A stretch of DNA of 44,456 nt from CF-96 sp028287605 (GTDB taxonomy: Bacteria > Chloroflexota > Dormibacteria > Aeolococcales > Aeolococcaceae): the NCBI GenBank assembly GCA_034666465.1, contig JAXDLT010000025.1:1-44456 (forward strand), in the 5' to 3' direction. Below, one piece after another: positions 31,478 through 39,008 of the stretch (positions within the stretch are counted from its first letter, which is position 1; the number at the start of each line of letters is the position of its first letter). The notes under the pieces are model-generated. The model did no database searches, was not told where the DNA came from, and saw only the letters and a list, made by a program, of their open reading frames with translations. Made by a program: the position numbers and the translations under genes.

Positions 31478-32044
31478 GTGGCGGGAGCGTCCGGAGAGCT
31501 GCATGCGGGCGCGGGGCGCGTCACCGTGGCGCGCGCCGACGTCACCGGCCTGGATGTCGACGCCGTGGTCAACGCCGCCAACGCCCACCTCGCCGGGGGC
31601 GGGGGCGTCGACGGCGCCATCCATCGAGCCGCCGGCAGCCGCGAGCTGCAGGAGGAGCTGCGCCGCCGCCACCCCGACGGCTGCCCCACCGGGTCGGCGG
31701 TGATCACCTCCGGTCACCGGATGAGGGCCCGCCACATCGTCCACGCGGTGGGGCCGCGCTGGAGCGCCGGGCGCGCCGAGGAGTGCGACGCCCAGCTGCG
31801 CTCCGCGTACCGCACCGCGTTCGCGCTCGCCGCCGCCGAGGGCTGTGCCACCGTGGCCTCGCCCTCGATCAGCACCGGCATCTACGGCTTCCCCGTGGAG
31901 CGTGCGGCGCCGATCGCCGTGGCCGCGGCGCGCGAGGCGCTCGAGGAGGAGGGGACGCCGCTGCGCGAGGTGCGCTTCGCGCTCTTCTCCGACGCCGACC
32001 TCGACACCTTCTCCGCCGCGCTGGCCGCTGCGGCGGCGCGGTGA
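31478..32044 (+). CDS. Macrodomain protein, O-acetyl-ADP-ribose deacetylase-like
   Basis: A 188-residue macrodomain. It shows VTVARADVTGLDVDAVVNAANAHLAGGGGVDGAIHRAAG at about 11, which includes the NAAN and GGGGVDGAIH ADP-ribose loops of the MacroD-type hydrolases, CPTGSAVITSGH and IVHAVGPRW in the middle, and SPSISTGIYGFP at about 128, the second phosphate loop. These features indicate the O-acetyl-ADP-ribose/mono-ADP-ribosyl hydrolase class. The GTG start is seven bases after fabF; the ADP-ribose-type Nudix gene at 36096-36686 could act on the released product. Confidence 0.9.
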   Translation: MAGASGELHAGAGRVTVARADVTGLDVDAVVNAANAHLAGGGGVDGAIHRAAGSRELQEELRRRHPDGCPTGSAVITSGHRMRARHIVHAVGPRWSAGRAEECDAQLRSAYRTAFALAAAEGCATVASPSISTGIYGFPVERAAPIAVAAAREALEEEGTPLREVRFALFSDADLDTFSAALAAAAAR

Positions 32045-32223
32045 CGCCGCGGCCGGGCGCAAGATGCGGGCGCCGGCACCGTTGCAGGAGTGGAGGCTCG
32101 GTTCGCTCCGACCTCGCCGACCATGCCGCTTTCTCGACAGACCGGGCAGCACGGCCCCGCGGACGTCCGCCGGTGCCGGGTACCAGCTGGGGGTGCCATG
32201 CCCGTCTCGTCGGGGGCAGGGCG

Positions 32224-32254
32224 GGGCGGGACCCCATTGGGGTCCCGCCCTTCC
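32224..32254 (+). terminator. Strong terminator hairpin after the fabI-fabF-macrodomain operon
   Basis: GGGCGGGACCCC (32224-32235) and GGGGTCCCGCCC (32239-32250) form a perfect 12-bp stem with a three-base loop, followed by TTCC. It lies 180 bases after the macrodomain stop. Otherwise 32045-32390 shows no gene that I can support. Confidence 0.65.
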
Positions 32255-32396
32255 ATCCTCTCCACCGCCGGGTCGCGGCAGGCCGTATAACCGCCTCCAT
32301 GCACCCCGCGAACGGGCGGTCCCGGACGGGCCGGTCGACCCTGCGCTGACCCCGCAGGCGGCCCTGGACCACGACCGCCCCACGGTGTACACGCTG

Positions 32397-32556
32397 ATGG
32401 CACCCGGCTGGTGGCCGCCGCTCGCGGCCCTGACCCAGTGCTACGGCTTCTGCTTCACGCCCGAGCGCCGGGTGGTGCTGGTCGCAACCGGCGAGACAAG
32501 ACCATCGCCGGGCGGCTCCTGTCCTGGCCCTCGCGGTCGAAGCCGAGGAGGGCTGA
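32397..32556 (+). pseudogene. Truncated and frameshifted Nudix hydrolase remnant
   Basis: From ATG 32397 the frame reads LAALTQCYGFCFTPERRVVLVATGE, which resembles the first strands of a Nudix domain (here the family has CFT then a glycine-rich box). The frame then loses the pattern; in another frame LAVEAEEG followed by a stop resembles the end of a shortened Nudix box (RExxEEG). Only about 50 codons remain where about 130 are expected. This looks like a gene cut short by deletion and a frameshift. Confidence 0.5.
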
Positions 32557-32561
32557 CCGGC

Positions 32562-33374
32562 TCAGCGGCGGGCCACGGCCCGGAGCAGGCGGGTCCGGTC
32601 CTCCTCCAGGTTGCGCAGCCAGTTGGCGGCCTTGCGCGGAAGGTCGGACACGAGCAGGTGCAGGCCGAGCGGGGGAGGGTCGGGGTTGGCCACCAGCCGC
32701 CGCATCCAGGCGGTCGCCACCTCGGTGAGGTCCTCCCAGACCACCACCTCGAAGCCCGCCTCCGCGAGCAGGCGCAGCAGCGCGCCGGGCGTCACCAGGT
32801 GGCTGATCTCCGCCCGCTCCGCCCAGGGCACCGGGAGGTGGATCGGCGCCACGCCTCCGGCGACCACGTCGTAGAGGGCGAGCCGGCCGCCGGGAACGAG
32901 CACCCGGTGCATCTCCGCGTACAGGCGCGCCTTGTCGGCGATGTTCATCGCCGCGTGCTGGGTCCAGACCAGGTCGAAGGAGCCGTCGTCGAAGGGCAGG
33001 TCGAGGGCGTCACCCTGGCGCACGTCGACCCGGTCGCCGAGCCCGGTGCGCTCGGTGAGCAGCCGTGAGACCTCGCAGAACTCGGCGGTGAGGTCGAGCG
33101 CGGTGACGTGGCAGCCGTGGCGGCGGGCGAGCAGGCGGGCGGGTCCGCCGATTCCAGCGCCGACGTCGAGGACGCGCATCCCCGCGGCGACGCCGGCGAG
33201 GCCGGCCAGCTCCAGGGTGGCGGGGCGGCCCAGGGTGTGGAACTCCTCGAGCGGAGCCAGGTCGTCGGGGCCGGGGTGCTCGGGGTCGACCCCGGCGGCG
33301 GCGAGCGCCGCGAGGACGGTCGCGGCCAGGCCGCCGCGGGCGTAGTGGGCGACGACGGGATCGGCGGTGGGCAT
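32562..33374 (-). CDS. Class I SAM-dependent methyltransferase
   Basis: A 270-residue methyltransferase. The SAM-binding motif I is MRVLDVGAGIGGPARLLARRHG at about 68, the acidic residue after beta2 is in VTALDLTAEF, motif II/III region is VDVRQGDALDLPFDDGSFDLVWTQHAAMNI at about 118, and VLVPGGRLALYDVV at about 160 is the post-core strand. The layout resembles sarcosine/dimethylglycine or sterol-type methyltransferases acting on small molecules (the N-terminal helix has VVAHYARGGLAATVLAAL). It ends near the Nudix remnant. ATG 33374 is the first good start; no strong ribosome binding site is seen. Confidence 0.86.
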   Translation of the reverse strand: MPTADPVVAHYARGGLAATVLAALAAAGVDPEHPGPDDLAPLEEFHTLGRPATLELAGLAGVAAGMRVLDVGAGIGGPARLLARRHGCHVTALDLTAEFCEVSRLLTERTGLGDRVDVRQGDALDLPFDDGSFDLVWTQHAAMNIADKARLYAEMHRVLVPGGRLALYDVVAGGVAPIHLPVPWAERAEISHLVTPGALLRLLAEAGFEVVVWEDLTEVATAWMRRLVANPDPPPLGLHLLVSDLPRKAANWLRNLEEDRTRLLRAVARR

Positions 33375-33460
33375 GCCCGCATTGGACCCGAGCCCCGGTA
33401 CTGGGGGCAACCGGGCTGCGGGCGGGGGTCGACCGGGCGCCGGGACGGTGCGCGACCGGG

Positions 33461-34672
33461 CTACGGGGCGGTCGCGTACTGCCGGGTCCAGGTGCGGCCG
33501 GCGTCGGTGGTGACGAGGATGACCGCCCGCTGTCCGGCGTCGGCGACCACCCAGCCGGTGGTGGGGCTGGCGAAGCTCGCTCCCCAGGCGCGGTCGATGC
33601 CCGGCACCCGCCCGATGTGGGTGACGGCGACGGCGGCGGCTGCGGAGACCGCCGCCTCCTCGAAGCCCACGAGGTCGGGGGGCAGCGCCGGCGTCAGGCC
33701 CAGGAAGGCCGCGGTGCTGGCGTCGATCACGCTGAAGGGCCCGGGATAGGTGCCCGGTGCCGGCCGGGTGGTGGTGCCCCCGACCATGTCCTCGAAGAGC
33801 TCCACCGGTGGGTGTCCGCCGACCGAGGCGAAGGCGGCATAGGGCTGGTTGCCGGCGGCGCCCTGGAGGCTCAGGTCGAGCAGCCACGCGGAGTCCGGCG
33901 CCGCGCACTGGAGGGAGATGACGCTGCTCCCGCCCCCGGGGTCGGGCAGCCCGGGCACCGGGCGCCAGGTGGTGCCGCCGTCGCCGCTGCGGTGGAGGTG
34001 GCCGCGGGCACCGAGCCAGCCGTGGCCGGGGTCGCTGAAGCAGACGCTCTGCACGTCCGCGGGGGCGGTGGGGGCGATGCGCCAGCTCCGCCCGCCGTCG
34101 TCGGTGACCGCCAGGCGACCGCCGGCGGGCGGCGCCGGCACGCCATCGCCGAGCGCGATCGTGTTCGGCAGCCCGTTGGCCCGCGATCCAGTCGAGCCGG
34201 TCACCCCCCAGCCGCGGCGGGGGTCGACGAAGTGCACCGAGACCAGGGGCTGGTCGGGCTCACCGAGGCGGCGCCAGCAGCGGCCGCCGTCGGTGGTGCC
34301 GAGCAGGCTGTCCAGGGCGACCGCCCAGCCGGTGCGGGTGTCGACGAAGTCGACGAGGATGAGCTGGGACGGACCCTGGTACTGCATCGCCCAGGTGGCG
34401 CCGGCATCGGTGGTGGCGAGGATGCGGCCGCGGCCGGCCGCCCATCCCTGCCGGGGGGAGACGAACTGGATCGTGGTGAGGGCGGGCACCTGCGGCCCCG
34501 GCCGGCTGCCCGGCGAGGGCGGCGGCGACGAGCTCTGCAGGCAGGCCGCGGCGGTTCCCGCCGTTGCCGTGGCCGCCGGGCTGGCGGCGGGTGGGCTCGT
34601 GGACGCCGCCGGACCCGCCGAGCCGCAGCCGGCGAGAAGAAGCACGGCGCCCACCGCCACCGTCCTGGCCAT
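33461..34672 (-). CDS. Lipoprotein with Ycf48/BNR-type propeller repeats
   Basis: A 403-residue lipoprotein. The signal VAVGAVLLLAGCGSAG has the lipobox LLAGC, followed by a Ser/Thr/Pro/Ala linker. The body is built of repeats of the type FVSPRQGWAAGRGRILATTDAGATW, FVDTRTGWAV, FVDPRRGWGVTG, CFSDPGHGWLGARGHLHRSGDGGTTW and FASPTTGWVVADAG, which is the Ycf48-like photosystem assembly/BNR propeller pattern. Outside photosynthetic bacteria such proteins are of unknown role, usually surface-exposed. GGAGGAG precedes the ATG. It follows the kinase-methyltransferase gene with a gap of 50 bases. Confidence 0.86.
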   Translation of the reverse strand: MARTVAVGAVLLLAGCGSAGPAASTSPPAASPAATATAGTAAACLQSSSPPPSPGSRPGPQVPALTTIQFVSPRQGWAAGRGRILATTDAGATWAMQYQGPSQLILVDFVDTRTGWAVALDSLLGTTDGGRCWRRLGEPDQPLVSVHFVDPRRGWGVTGSTGSRANGLPNTIALGDGVPAPPAGGRLAVTDDGGRSWRIAPTAPADVQSVCFSDPGHGWLGARGHLHRSGDGGTTWRPVPGLPDPGGGSSVISLQCAAPDSAWLLDLSLQGAAGNQPYAAFASVGGHPPVELFEDMVGGTTTRPAPGTYPGPFSVIDASTAAFLGLTPALPPDLVGFEEAAVSAAAAVAVTHIGRVPGIDRAWGASFASPTTGWVVADAGQRAVILVTTDAGRTWTRQYATAP

Positions 34673-34722
34673 CGCATCCTCCTCCGCTCCGACCGGCCCT
34701 GCTCACCCGGAGGCGGCCCGCC

Positions 34723-36099
34723 CTACCCGGGACGGCGCCCCACCGCGATGTAGCTGGGGATGAACATCGCCGCGTCCGGGTTCTCCACCATTCGCCGCCG
34801 CGCCTCGGTCCAGCGCATCACATCCTCCTCGGTCGCCGCTCCCGCGGCGAGCATCTCCCGCTGGGAGGCGGCCAGAGCGCCACCGAGGGCGAGGACCTCC
34901 CGGGGGACGACGTGGATCACGGCGTCCCGGTCGACCAGGTCGAGGCCGGCGGCGAGCAGCAGCGACCCGAGGCGCGGGCCGATGGTGACGTCGCAGCCGC
35001 GGCGCCGCTGGAACTCGCGATACCGCTCCGCGCCCTCGAGGATGTCGGGGTCGTCGCGGCTCATCCGCACCCCGGTGACGTCCACGTCGACGAGGTAGAG
35101 GTGCCCGCCCGGCCGCACCCGCGTCGCCAGGTGGTCGACGGCGGCCTGGGCGCCGGCGCCGACGTGGAACAGCACCAGCCGCACCATCACCACGTCCTGC
35201 GATCCCGGGGCGAGGCCGGTGGCGTCCGCTCGTCCGTCGATCACCTCGGCGTTGGCCAGCCCCGCGGCCGCGATCGCCTCGGCGGCGGCGGCGCGCGCCT
35301 CGGCTCCGGGCTCCACGCCGACCACCGCTCCGGCGTCGCCGACCAGCCGCGCCAGCTCGACGAGCACCGCGCCCGGCCCGCAGCCGACGTCGGCGACCCG
35401 CGCTCCGGGGACCACCCCGTGTCGCCGCCAGCGGTCGCCCTCCAATCGGACTGCGCGCTGCGCCATGAAGCGGTAGCGGGTGCGCTCGGCGGCGGTGAGG
35501 TCGAGGGCGTAGCCCGGTCCGCCCTCGCCGGCATCGGCTGCCACCTGCCGGGGCTGCTGCGGCGGCGCCGGCGCGTCGCCACCCGGGCGCGCGGCCCGCT
35601 CGACGCGGAGCGCCTCGACGGCGGCGGCGTCCTCGAGGAGCACGACCTCGGCGAAGCCCTCCTCCCGGAGCTCCGGGATCGCCCGGCGCAGCAGCCGCTG
35701 CTGATGACGGACGACATGGGGACCGACGCCGCGCTCGCCGCGGGCGCGGTTGCGCTCCTGGCAGACCGCCTCGGGGAGGTCGAGGACCAGCGCCACCGCG
35801 GGCCGGCCGTGGTCGCGAGCGAGGCCCACCACCGCGCGGCGGGAGGCGGCATGCAGGTTGGTGGCGTCGAGCACGGTGAGGAGCCCGCCGCGCAGGCGGG
35901 CGCTGCAGATCGCGTGGACCACGGCGAAGGTGTCCTCGTCGGCGTCGCGCGCGATCTCGTCGCCGGCGACCAGGGCCCGGCAGAGGTCGGAGGAGACCAC
36001 CTCGCTCGCGCCGAAGTGGCGCCGGGCGAGGCTGGACTTCCCCGAGCCGGAGGCGCCGATCAGCACCACCAGGCAGGGATCGGAGAGGCGGAGGCTCAT
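34723..36099 (-). CDS. Fusion of Pnkp-type polynucleotide kinase domain and SAM methyltransferase
   Basis: A 458-residue two-domain protein. Residues 1-165 are a P-loop kinase very like the 5'-OH polynucleotide kinase module of bacterial Pnkp: CLVVLIGASGSGKSSLARRHF at about 9 (Walker A), EVVSSDLCRALVAGDE at about 35, LTVLDATNLHAASRRAVVGLA at about 74, and CQERNRARGERGVGPHVVRHQ at about 112. After an Ala/Pro linker, residues about 200-458 are a class I methyltransferase: VADVGCGPGAVLVELARLVG at about 244, VVGVEPG, MVRLVLFHVGAG and VRPGGHLYLVDVDVTG. The phosphatase and ligase parts of Pnkp are absent and the methyltransferase does not look like Hen1. The ATG overlaps the stop of the upstream Nudix gene. 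Confidence 0.85.
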   Translation of the reverse strand: MSLRLSDPCLVVLIGASGSGKSSLARRHFGASEVVSSDLCRALVAGDEIARDADEDTFAVVHAICSARLRGGLLTVLDATNLHAASRRAVVGLARDHGRPAVALVLDLPEAVCQERNRARGERGVGPHVVRHQQRLLRRAIPELREEGFAEVVLLEDAAAVEALRVERAARPGGDAPAPPQQPRQVAADAGEGGPGYALDLTAAERTRYRFMAQRAVRLEGDRWRRHGVVPGARVADVGCGPGAVLVELARLVGDAGAVVGVEPGAEARAAAAEAIAAAGLANAEVIDGRADATGLAPGSQDVVMVRLVLFHVGAGAQAAVDHLATRVRPGGHLYLVDVDVTGVRMSRDDPDILEGAERYREFQRRRGCDVTIGPRLGSLLLAAGLDLVDRDAVIHVVPREVLALGGALAASQREMLAAGAATEEDVMRWTEARRRMVENPDAAMFIPSYIAVGRRPG

Positions 36100-36686
36100 C
36101 GAGGCGGCTCGGAAGGCCGCTCGTGCAGCAGCAGCAGCGCGTAGGCGGCGATCGTCGACGAGTCGCGGATGCCGCCCCTGCCGATCATCGCCTCGAGCTC
36201 GGCTCGGGTCACCCACCGCTGCCGCATGTCCTGCTCCTCGAGCTCCCGCCGCGGCGTCCCCGGCGACAGCTCGGTGGCGAGGAAGACGTTCATCCCCTGG
36301 CTGCTGTGCCCCGGCCCCTGATACAGGTGGCCGAGGTGCCGGAGGCGTCCTGCTCGCAGGCCGGTCTCCTCCTCGAGCTCGAGCCGGGCCAGCTCGGCGG
36401 GGTCGCCGTCGCGCCGGTCGGGAAAGGTGCCCTGCGGGAACTCCCACGACCGCGCCCCGACCGCATAGCGGTACTGCTCGACCAGGTGGAAGCCGTCGCG
36501 GTCGAGCGGGATGACCAGCGCGAAGTCGGGCTTGTCCACCACCCCGTAGGCGCCGGTCGACCCGTCGGGGCGCAGGATCTCGTCCTCGCGGACGCGCATC
36601 CACCGGTTCTCGTAGACGATGCGTGTCGACAGGCCGCGGATCACCGGTCCGGGGGCGCTCTCGGGATGCCGGCCGTCTCCGCTCAT
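36096..36686 (-). CDS. Nudix hydrolase, ADP-ribose pyrophosphatase-like
   Basis: A 196-residue Nudix protein. It begins with a typical ADP-ribose pyrophosphatase N-terminal strand region (LSTRIVYENRWMRVREDEILRPDG), then FALVIPLDRDGFHLVEQYRYAVG, WEFPQGTFPDRRDGDPAEL and LELEEETGL, the Nudix box with the RE position changed to LE. The metal-binding EExE core is intact. The following LYQGPGHSSQGMNVFLATEL and the C-terminal helices match the ADP-sugar group. ATGA overlap links it to the kinase-methyltransferase gene. Just before its ATG is CAGACT-N7, a weak version of the leaderless pattern. Confidence 0.87.
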   Translation of the reverse strand: MSGDGRHPESAPGPVIRGLSTRIVYENRWMRVREDEILRPDGSTGAYGVVDKPDFALVIPLDRDGFHLVEQYRYAVGARSWEFPQGTFPDRRDGDPAELARLELEEETGLRAGRLRHLGHLYQGPGHSSQGMNVFLATELSPGTPRRELEEQDMRQRWVTRAELEAMIGRGGIRDSSTIAAYALLLLHERPSEPPR

Positions 36687-36743
36687 CCCCGGAAGTCTGG
36701 AGGGAGCGGCGGGCGGCCGTCAGCGTGCGGGGCGCAGCCGGTG

Positions 36744-37097
36744 TCAGAGGAGCTCGAGCAGCCGCTCCGGAGGCCGGGCGATGACGGCGCGATCGCCGCG
36801 GACCACGATCGGGCGCTGGAGCAGGATGGGGTTCTCGACCACGGCGTCGAGCACCGCGTCGCGGCTGGCGGTGGCCAGTCCCAGCTCGGCGTACTGCGGC
36901 TCCTTCTCGCGGATCATCGCGCGGGGGTCGTCGATGCCCAGCATCGCCATGAGCCGCTCCAGGTCCGCGCGGCTGGGACGCTCGTCGAGGTACTCGACGA
37001 TGCGCACCGGCACCCCGCGCTCCTCGAGGAGCCCGCGCGCCGTCTGGCAGTTGCTGCATGCGGGATTGAAGTAGAGGCAGGTGTCGTCGTCGCTCAT
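36744..37097 (-). CDS. ArsC/Spx-family arsenate reductase-like protein
   Basis: A 117-residue thioredoxin-fold protein of the ArsC (glutaredoxin-coupled) family. The active site is FNPACSNCQTARGLLEERG at about 10, followed by VEYLDERPSRADLERLMAMLG at about 35, REKEPQYAELG at about 61 and the ArsC C-terminal ILLQRPIVVRGDRAVIARPPERLLELL with the conserved RPIVV and R-x-R-P positions. Many such proteins are not proven arsenate reductases. No arsR, arsB or acr3 is adjacent. Its ATG overlaps the stop of an upstream small membrane-anchored protein. Confidence 0.88.
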   Translation of the reverse strand: MSDDDTCLYFNPACSNCQTARGLLEERGVPVRIVEYLDERPSRADLERLMAMLGIDDPRAMIREKEPQYAELGLATASRDAVLDAVVENPILLQRPIVVRGDRAVIARPPERLLELL

Positions 37098-37456
37098 GCG
37101 GCCATGGTGCTCGCACGGGGGCGGTGCGTGCCAGAGGCTCGCCCCGCCGCGGCGGTGAGCAGCGGCCCGATGGCCGCGGCCAGCTCGTCGCTGCTGCCGA
37201 TCACGGGCGAGCCCGAGCTCAGCGGAGCCGCCAGCGTGGTGGTCCAGCGCGCGTCGGGGCCGAAGAGAGCGTCCGCGTCGAAGAGGGTGCGCAGCTGGTC
37301 GACGCTCCGCAGGTCGGTCAGGGTGACGCCCGGCGGCGGCGTGGCGTGGGCGAGGAACTTCTGGTCGACCACCCAGGTGGCGCCCACCACCACCAGCGTG
37401 ACCAGCGCGGCGACGGCGATGGCGAGCCTGCGCGGGGGCCTGCCCGTCCCGGTCAT
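37094..37456 (-). CDS. Small membrane-anchored hypothetical protein
   Basis: A 120-residue protein with one N-terminal membrane helix (LAIAVAALVTLVVVGATWVVD at about 13-33) and an extracytoplasmic domain of about 85 residues (TLTDLRSVDQLRTLFDADALFG, then LSSGSPVIGSSDELAAAIGPLL). I do not recognise the family. Its stop overlaps the arsC-like start as ATGA, so the two are co-translated. An in-frame GTG at 37465 is an alternative start. A thiol peroxidase or redoxin motif is not present. Confidence 0.65.
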   Translation of the reverse strand: MTGTGRPPRRLAIAVAALVTLVVVGATWVVDQKFLAHATPPPGVTLTDLRSVDQLRTLFDADALFGPDARWTTTLAAPLSSGSPVIGSSDELAAAIGPLLTAAAGRASGTHRPRASTMAA

Positions 37457-37509
37457 GCAGATCACCCGGCCAGCTGACCACAGTCGCCCCCCGGCGCGCC
37501 GGACGGGCG

Positions 37510-37977
37510 TCAGTCGCCGGCGATCCCGTCCTCGGCGCCGAGCAGCTCGGCGCCGCCCACGGTCACCACCTGCGTCCCCACCGCCGGCCCCGGCTGCACC
37601 ACCGCCTGCCCGCCCTCCACCCGAACCACGGTGACCGGCACGCGCTCGTACGCGAGCGGCCCGGTCATCGTGTACGTCCAGGTCGCCCCGTTGCTGTCGT
37701 AGAGGATGGCGGCGACGGGGAGGAGGGACTGGTCGGTGGCGGTTGCGGTGTCGCCGTCCGCCGCGGACATCACCGGGCGAGTTGCCTCGGTCGTGATGCC
37801 CAGTCGCGCGGCGCCGGCGTCGGTCAGGACGACGACCTGGCGAGCCGTTCCTGGCACCGGCTCCACCCGCACCGGACCGGCGCTACCGGCCGGCGTGATG
37901 TCCGCCCGGGTCCCGCCGCACCCGCAGAGACCGATGACCGCGACGAGCACGCCGATGCCAATGGAGACACGCCGCAT
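37510..37977 (-). CDS. Orphan membrane-fusion-protein-like lipoprotein
   Basis: A 155-residue protein with a signal peptide (VSIGIGVLVAVIGLCGCGG) and a lipobox ending at Cys. The mature part looks like the C-terminal half of RND/ABC-type periplasmic adaptor proteins: LTDAGAARLGITTEATRPV at about 52, LLPVAAILYDSNGATWTYTMTG at about 85, and VPVTVVRVEGGQAVVQPGPAVGTQVVTVGGAELLGAEDG. The hairpin and lipoyl domains and the efflux partners are missing. It could be a stand-alone regulator or a gene that lost its partners. ATG 37977 is preceded by a purine-rich GAGAAGAGGGG about ten bases upstream. Confidence 0.7.
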   Translation of the reverse strand: MRRVSIGIGVLVAVIGLCGCGGTRADITPAGSAGPVRVEPVPGTARQVVVLTDAGAARLGITTEATRPVMSAADGDTATATDQSLLPVAAILYDSNGATWTYTMTGPLAYERVPVTVVRVEGGQAVVQPGPAVGTQVVTVGGAELLGAEDGIAGD

Positions 37978-38024
37978 TGTAGAAGCCCCCCCCTCTTCTC
38001 GGCCGCCCCAGCGGGAGTCTCTCC

Positions 38025-38056
38025 AAGGTAAACGGAACCTGAACGATTGTCAATCG
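38025..38056 (-). promoter_or_regulatory. Consensus promoter with a palindrome over the -35 box
   Basis: On the minus strand TTGACA (38053-38048) and TACCTT (38030-38025) are separated by 17 bases, the best -35 match of the window. CGATTG-T-CAATCG (38044-38056) is a perfect palindrome covering the -35 box and could be a repressor operator. Confidence 0.7.
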
Positions 38057-38068
38057 GGCGTGATGCTG

Positions 38069-38103
38069 ACAAGGGGGGGATTTGACGGCTGTAAACCCCT
38101 TGT
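38069..38103. repeat. 8-bp inverted repeat in an AT-richer intergenic region
   Basis: ACAAGGGG (38069-38076) and CCCCTTGT (38096-38103) are perfect inverted repeats around a 19-base loop. They lie in the 37978-38281 gap (about 300 bases with locally low GC), which otherwise contains the promoter above and nothing that I can call a gene. Confidence 0.6.
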
Positions 38104-38281
38104 GGCGATTGTGGTTTTGACGAACTCGAATGGGCGACCTGTCCGCCTCTCCGACCACTGCTTGCGAGCCTGCCAATGCTGCGGACGACTGGTTCGGGGC
38201 GGGATTGCGACCCCTCCTCCGGACGCGATGGGAACGGGTGGCGATCGGGCTCCCCGCGTGGAAGCGCGCCGATCCGTGGTG

Positions 38282-38818
38282 TCAGCCGTCCTCGGAGGCT
38301 GGAGCCGCCGCGGCCGCCGCGATCGCGACGCGGAACGTGATCGCGGTCAGCACCACGAAGGGCTCGTTCTCGGCGGTCGACGCGCGTCCCTCGTACATCC
38401 ACAGCTCGCTGTCCGGTGGAACGGGCACCGAGAGGCGCAGGCGGGAATGGCCGCTCGGAGTGTCGCGGACATCGAGGAAGCCGAACCGCTGCGTGCGGCC
38501 CACCGGCGTGATCCCGATCCAGAGCTTCGCCCCGCCGCTCGTGACCGGGTAGCGCACCACGTGCTCGACGTCGTCGCCGAGGGTGAGCTGGATGAGGAGG
38601 GGGTCGACCCTGAGCCCGGAGAGCGTGCCGTGCCAGCCGCGAACCGTCGCCCCTCTCCTGGCGAAGTTGACCCGCCTGCCTTCGACGATCACCGCGCGTC
38701 CCTCTCCGTGTCTCGTCTGCTCTTGCACGCCCGGAGCGAGGCCCTCCAACGCGGCCGCGGTCAGCCTGATGCACGTGCTCGCTGTGCTGGCTGGTCGAGG
38801 TTCCACGTCGGTCACCAC
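38282..38818 (-). CDS. Hypothetical protein
   Basis: A predicted 178-residue protein with plausible beta-rich composition: GRAVIVEGRRVNFARRGATVRGWHG, VDPLLIQLTLGDDVEHVVRYPVTS, LWIGITPVGRTQRFGFLDVRD and LRLSVPVPPDSELWMYEGRAS. It ends with an Ala-rich AIAAAAAAPASEDG. The frame stays open upstream to 39025, but the upstream residues are low complexity and have no typical start, so GTG 38818 is preferred. I do not recognise a family. There is no signal peptide or membrane helix. Codon use is intermediate; it lies at the edge of the lower-GC island. Confidence 0.5.
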   Translation of the reverse strand: MVTDVEPRPASTASTCIRLTAAALEGLAPGVQEQTRHGEGRAVIVEGRRVNFARRGATVRGWHGTLSGLRVDPLLIQLTLGDDVEHVVRYPVTSGGAKLWIGITPVGRTQRFGFLDVRDTPSGHSRLRLSVPVPPDSELWMYEGRASTAENEPFVVLTAITFRVAIAAAAAAPASEDG

Positions 38819-38940
38819 CCGATCGGGGCCGAGGCGCGGTCCAGCGTGCCGATCGCATCCTGCGCTTCTCGACCTCCGTGGTGAGGCGCTGGTGGCGCTC
38901 GAGAATGACGCGTGGCTCGCCGTTGCCAACGGTCGAACGC

Positions 38941-38969
38941 TTGTACGTTGACCCGAAAGCTGCTTTAGT
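38941..38969 (+). promoter_or_regulatory. Promoter of the DUF433-type antitoxin gene
   Basis: TTGTAC (38941-38946) and TTTAGT (38964-38969) are separated by 17 bases. An ATG at 38978 opens a short frame of 18 codons that ends at 39034, overlapping the antitoxin start in another frame. It may be a leaderless leader peptide or chance. Confidence 0.5.
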
Positions 38970-39008
38970 CGTCCCCTATGGACCCCTGCCCCGAGCCCCC
39001 GTGTCAGG

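Noticed and set aside
34564..36144. Plus-strand frame opposite the kinase-methyltransferase fusion
   Set aside because: Antisense shadow; the minus strand has complete kinase and methyltransferase motifs.
38103..38281. Possible tRNA-like stretch with GGTTCGGGG
   Set aside because: No cloverleaf: acceptor and anticodon stems cannot be formed around it and the T-loop consensus is incomplete.
38130..38552. Plus-strand 140-codon frame
   Set aside because: No ribosome binding site or domain, and it overlaps the beta-rich minus-strand frame, which is the better candidate.
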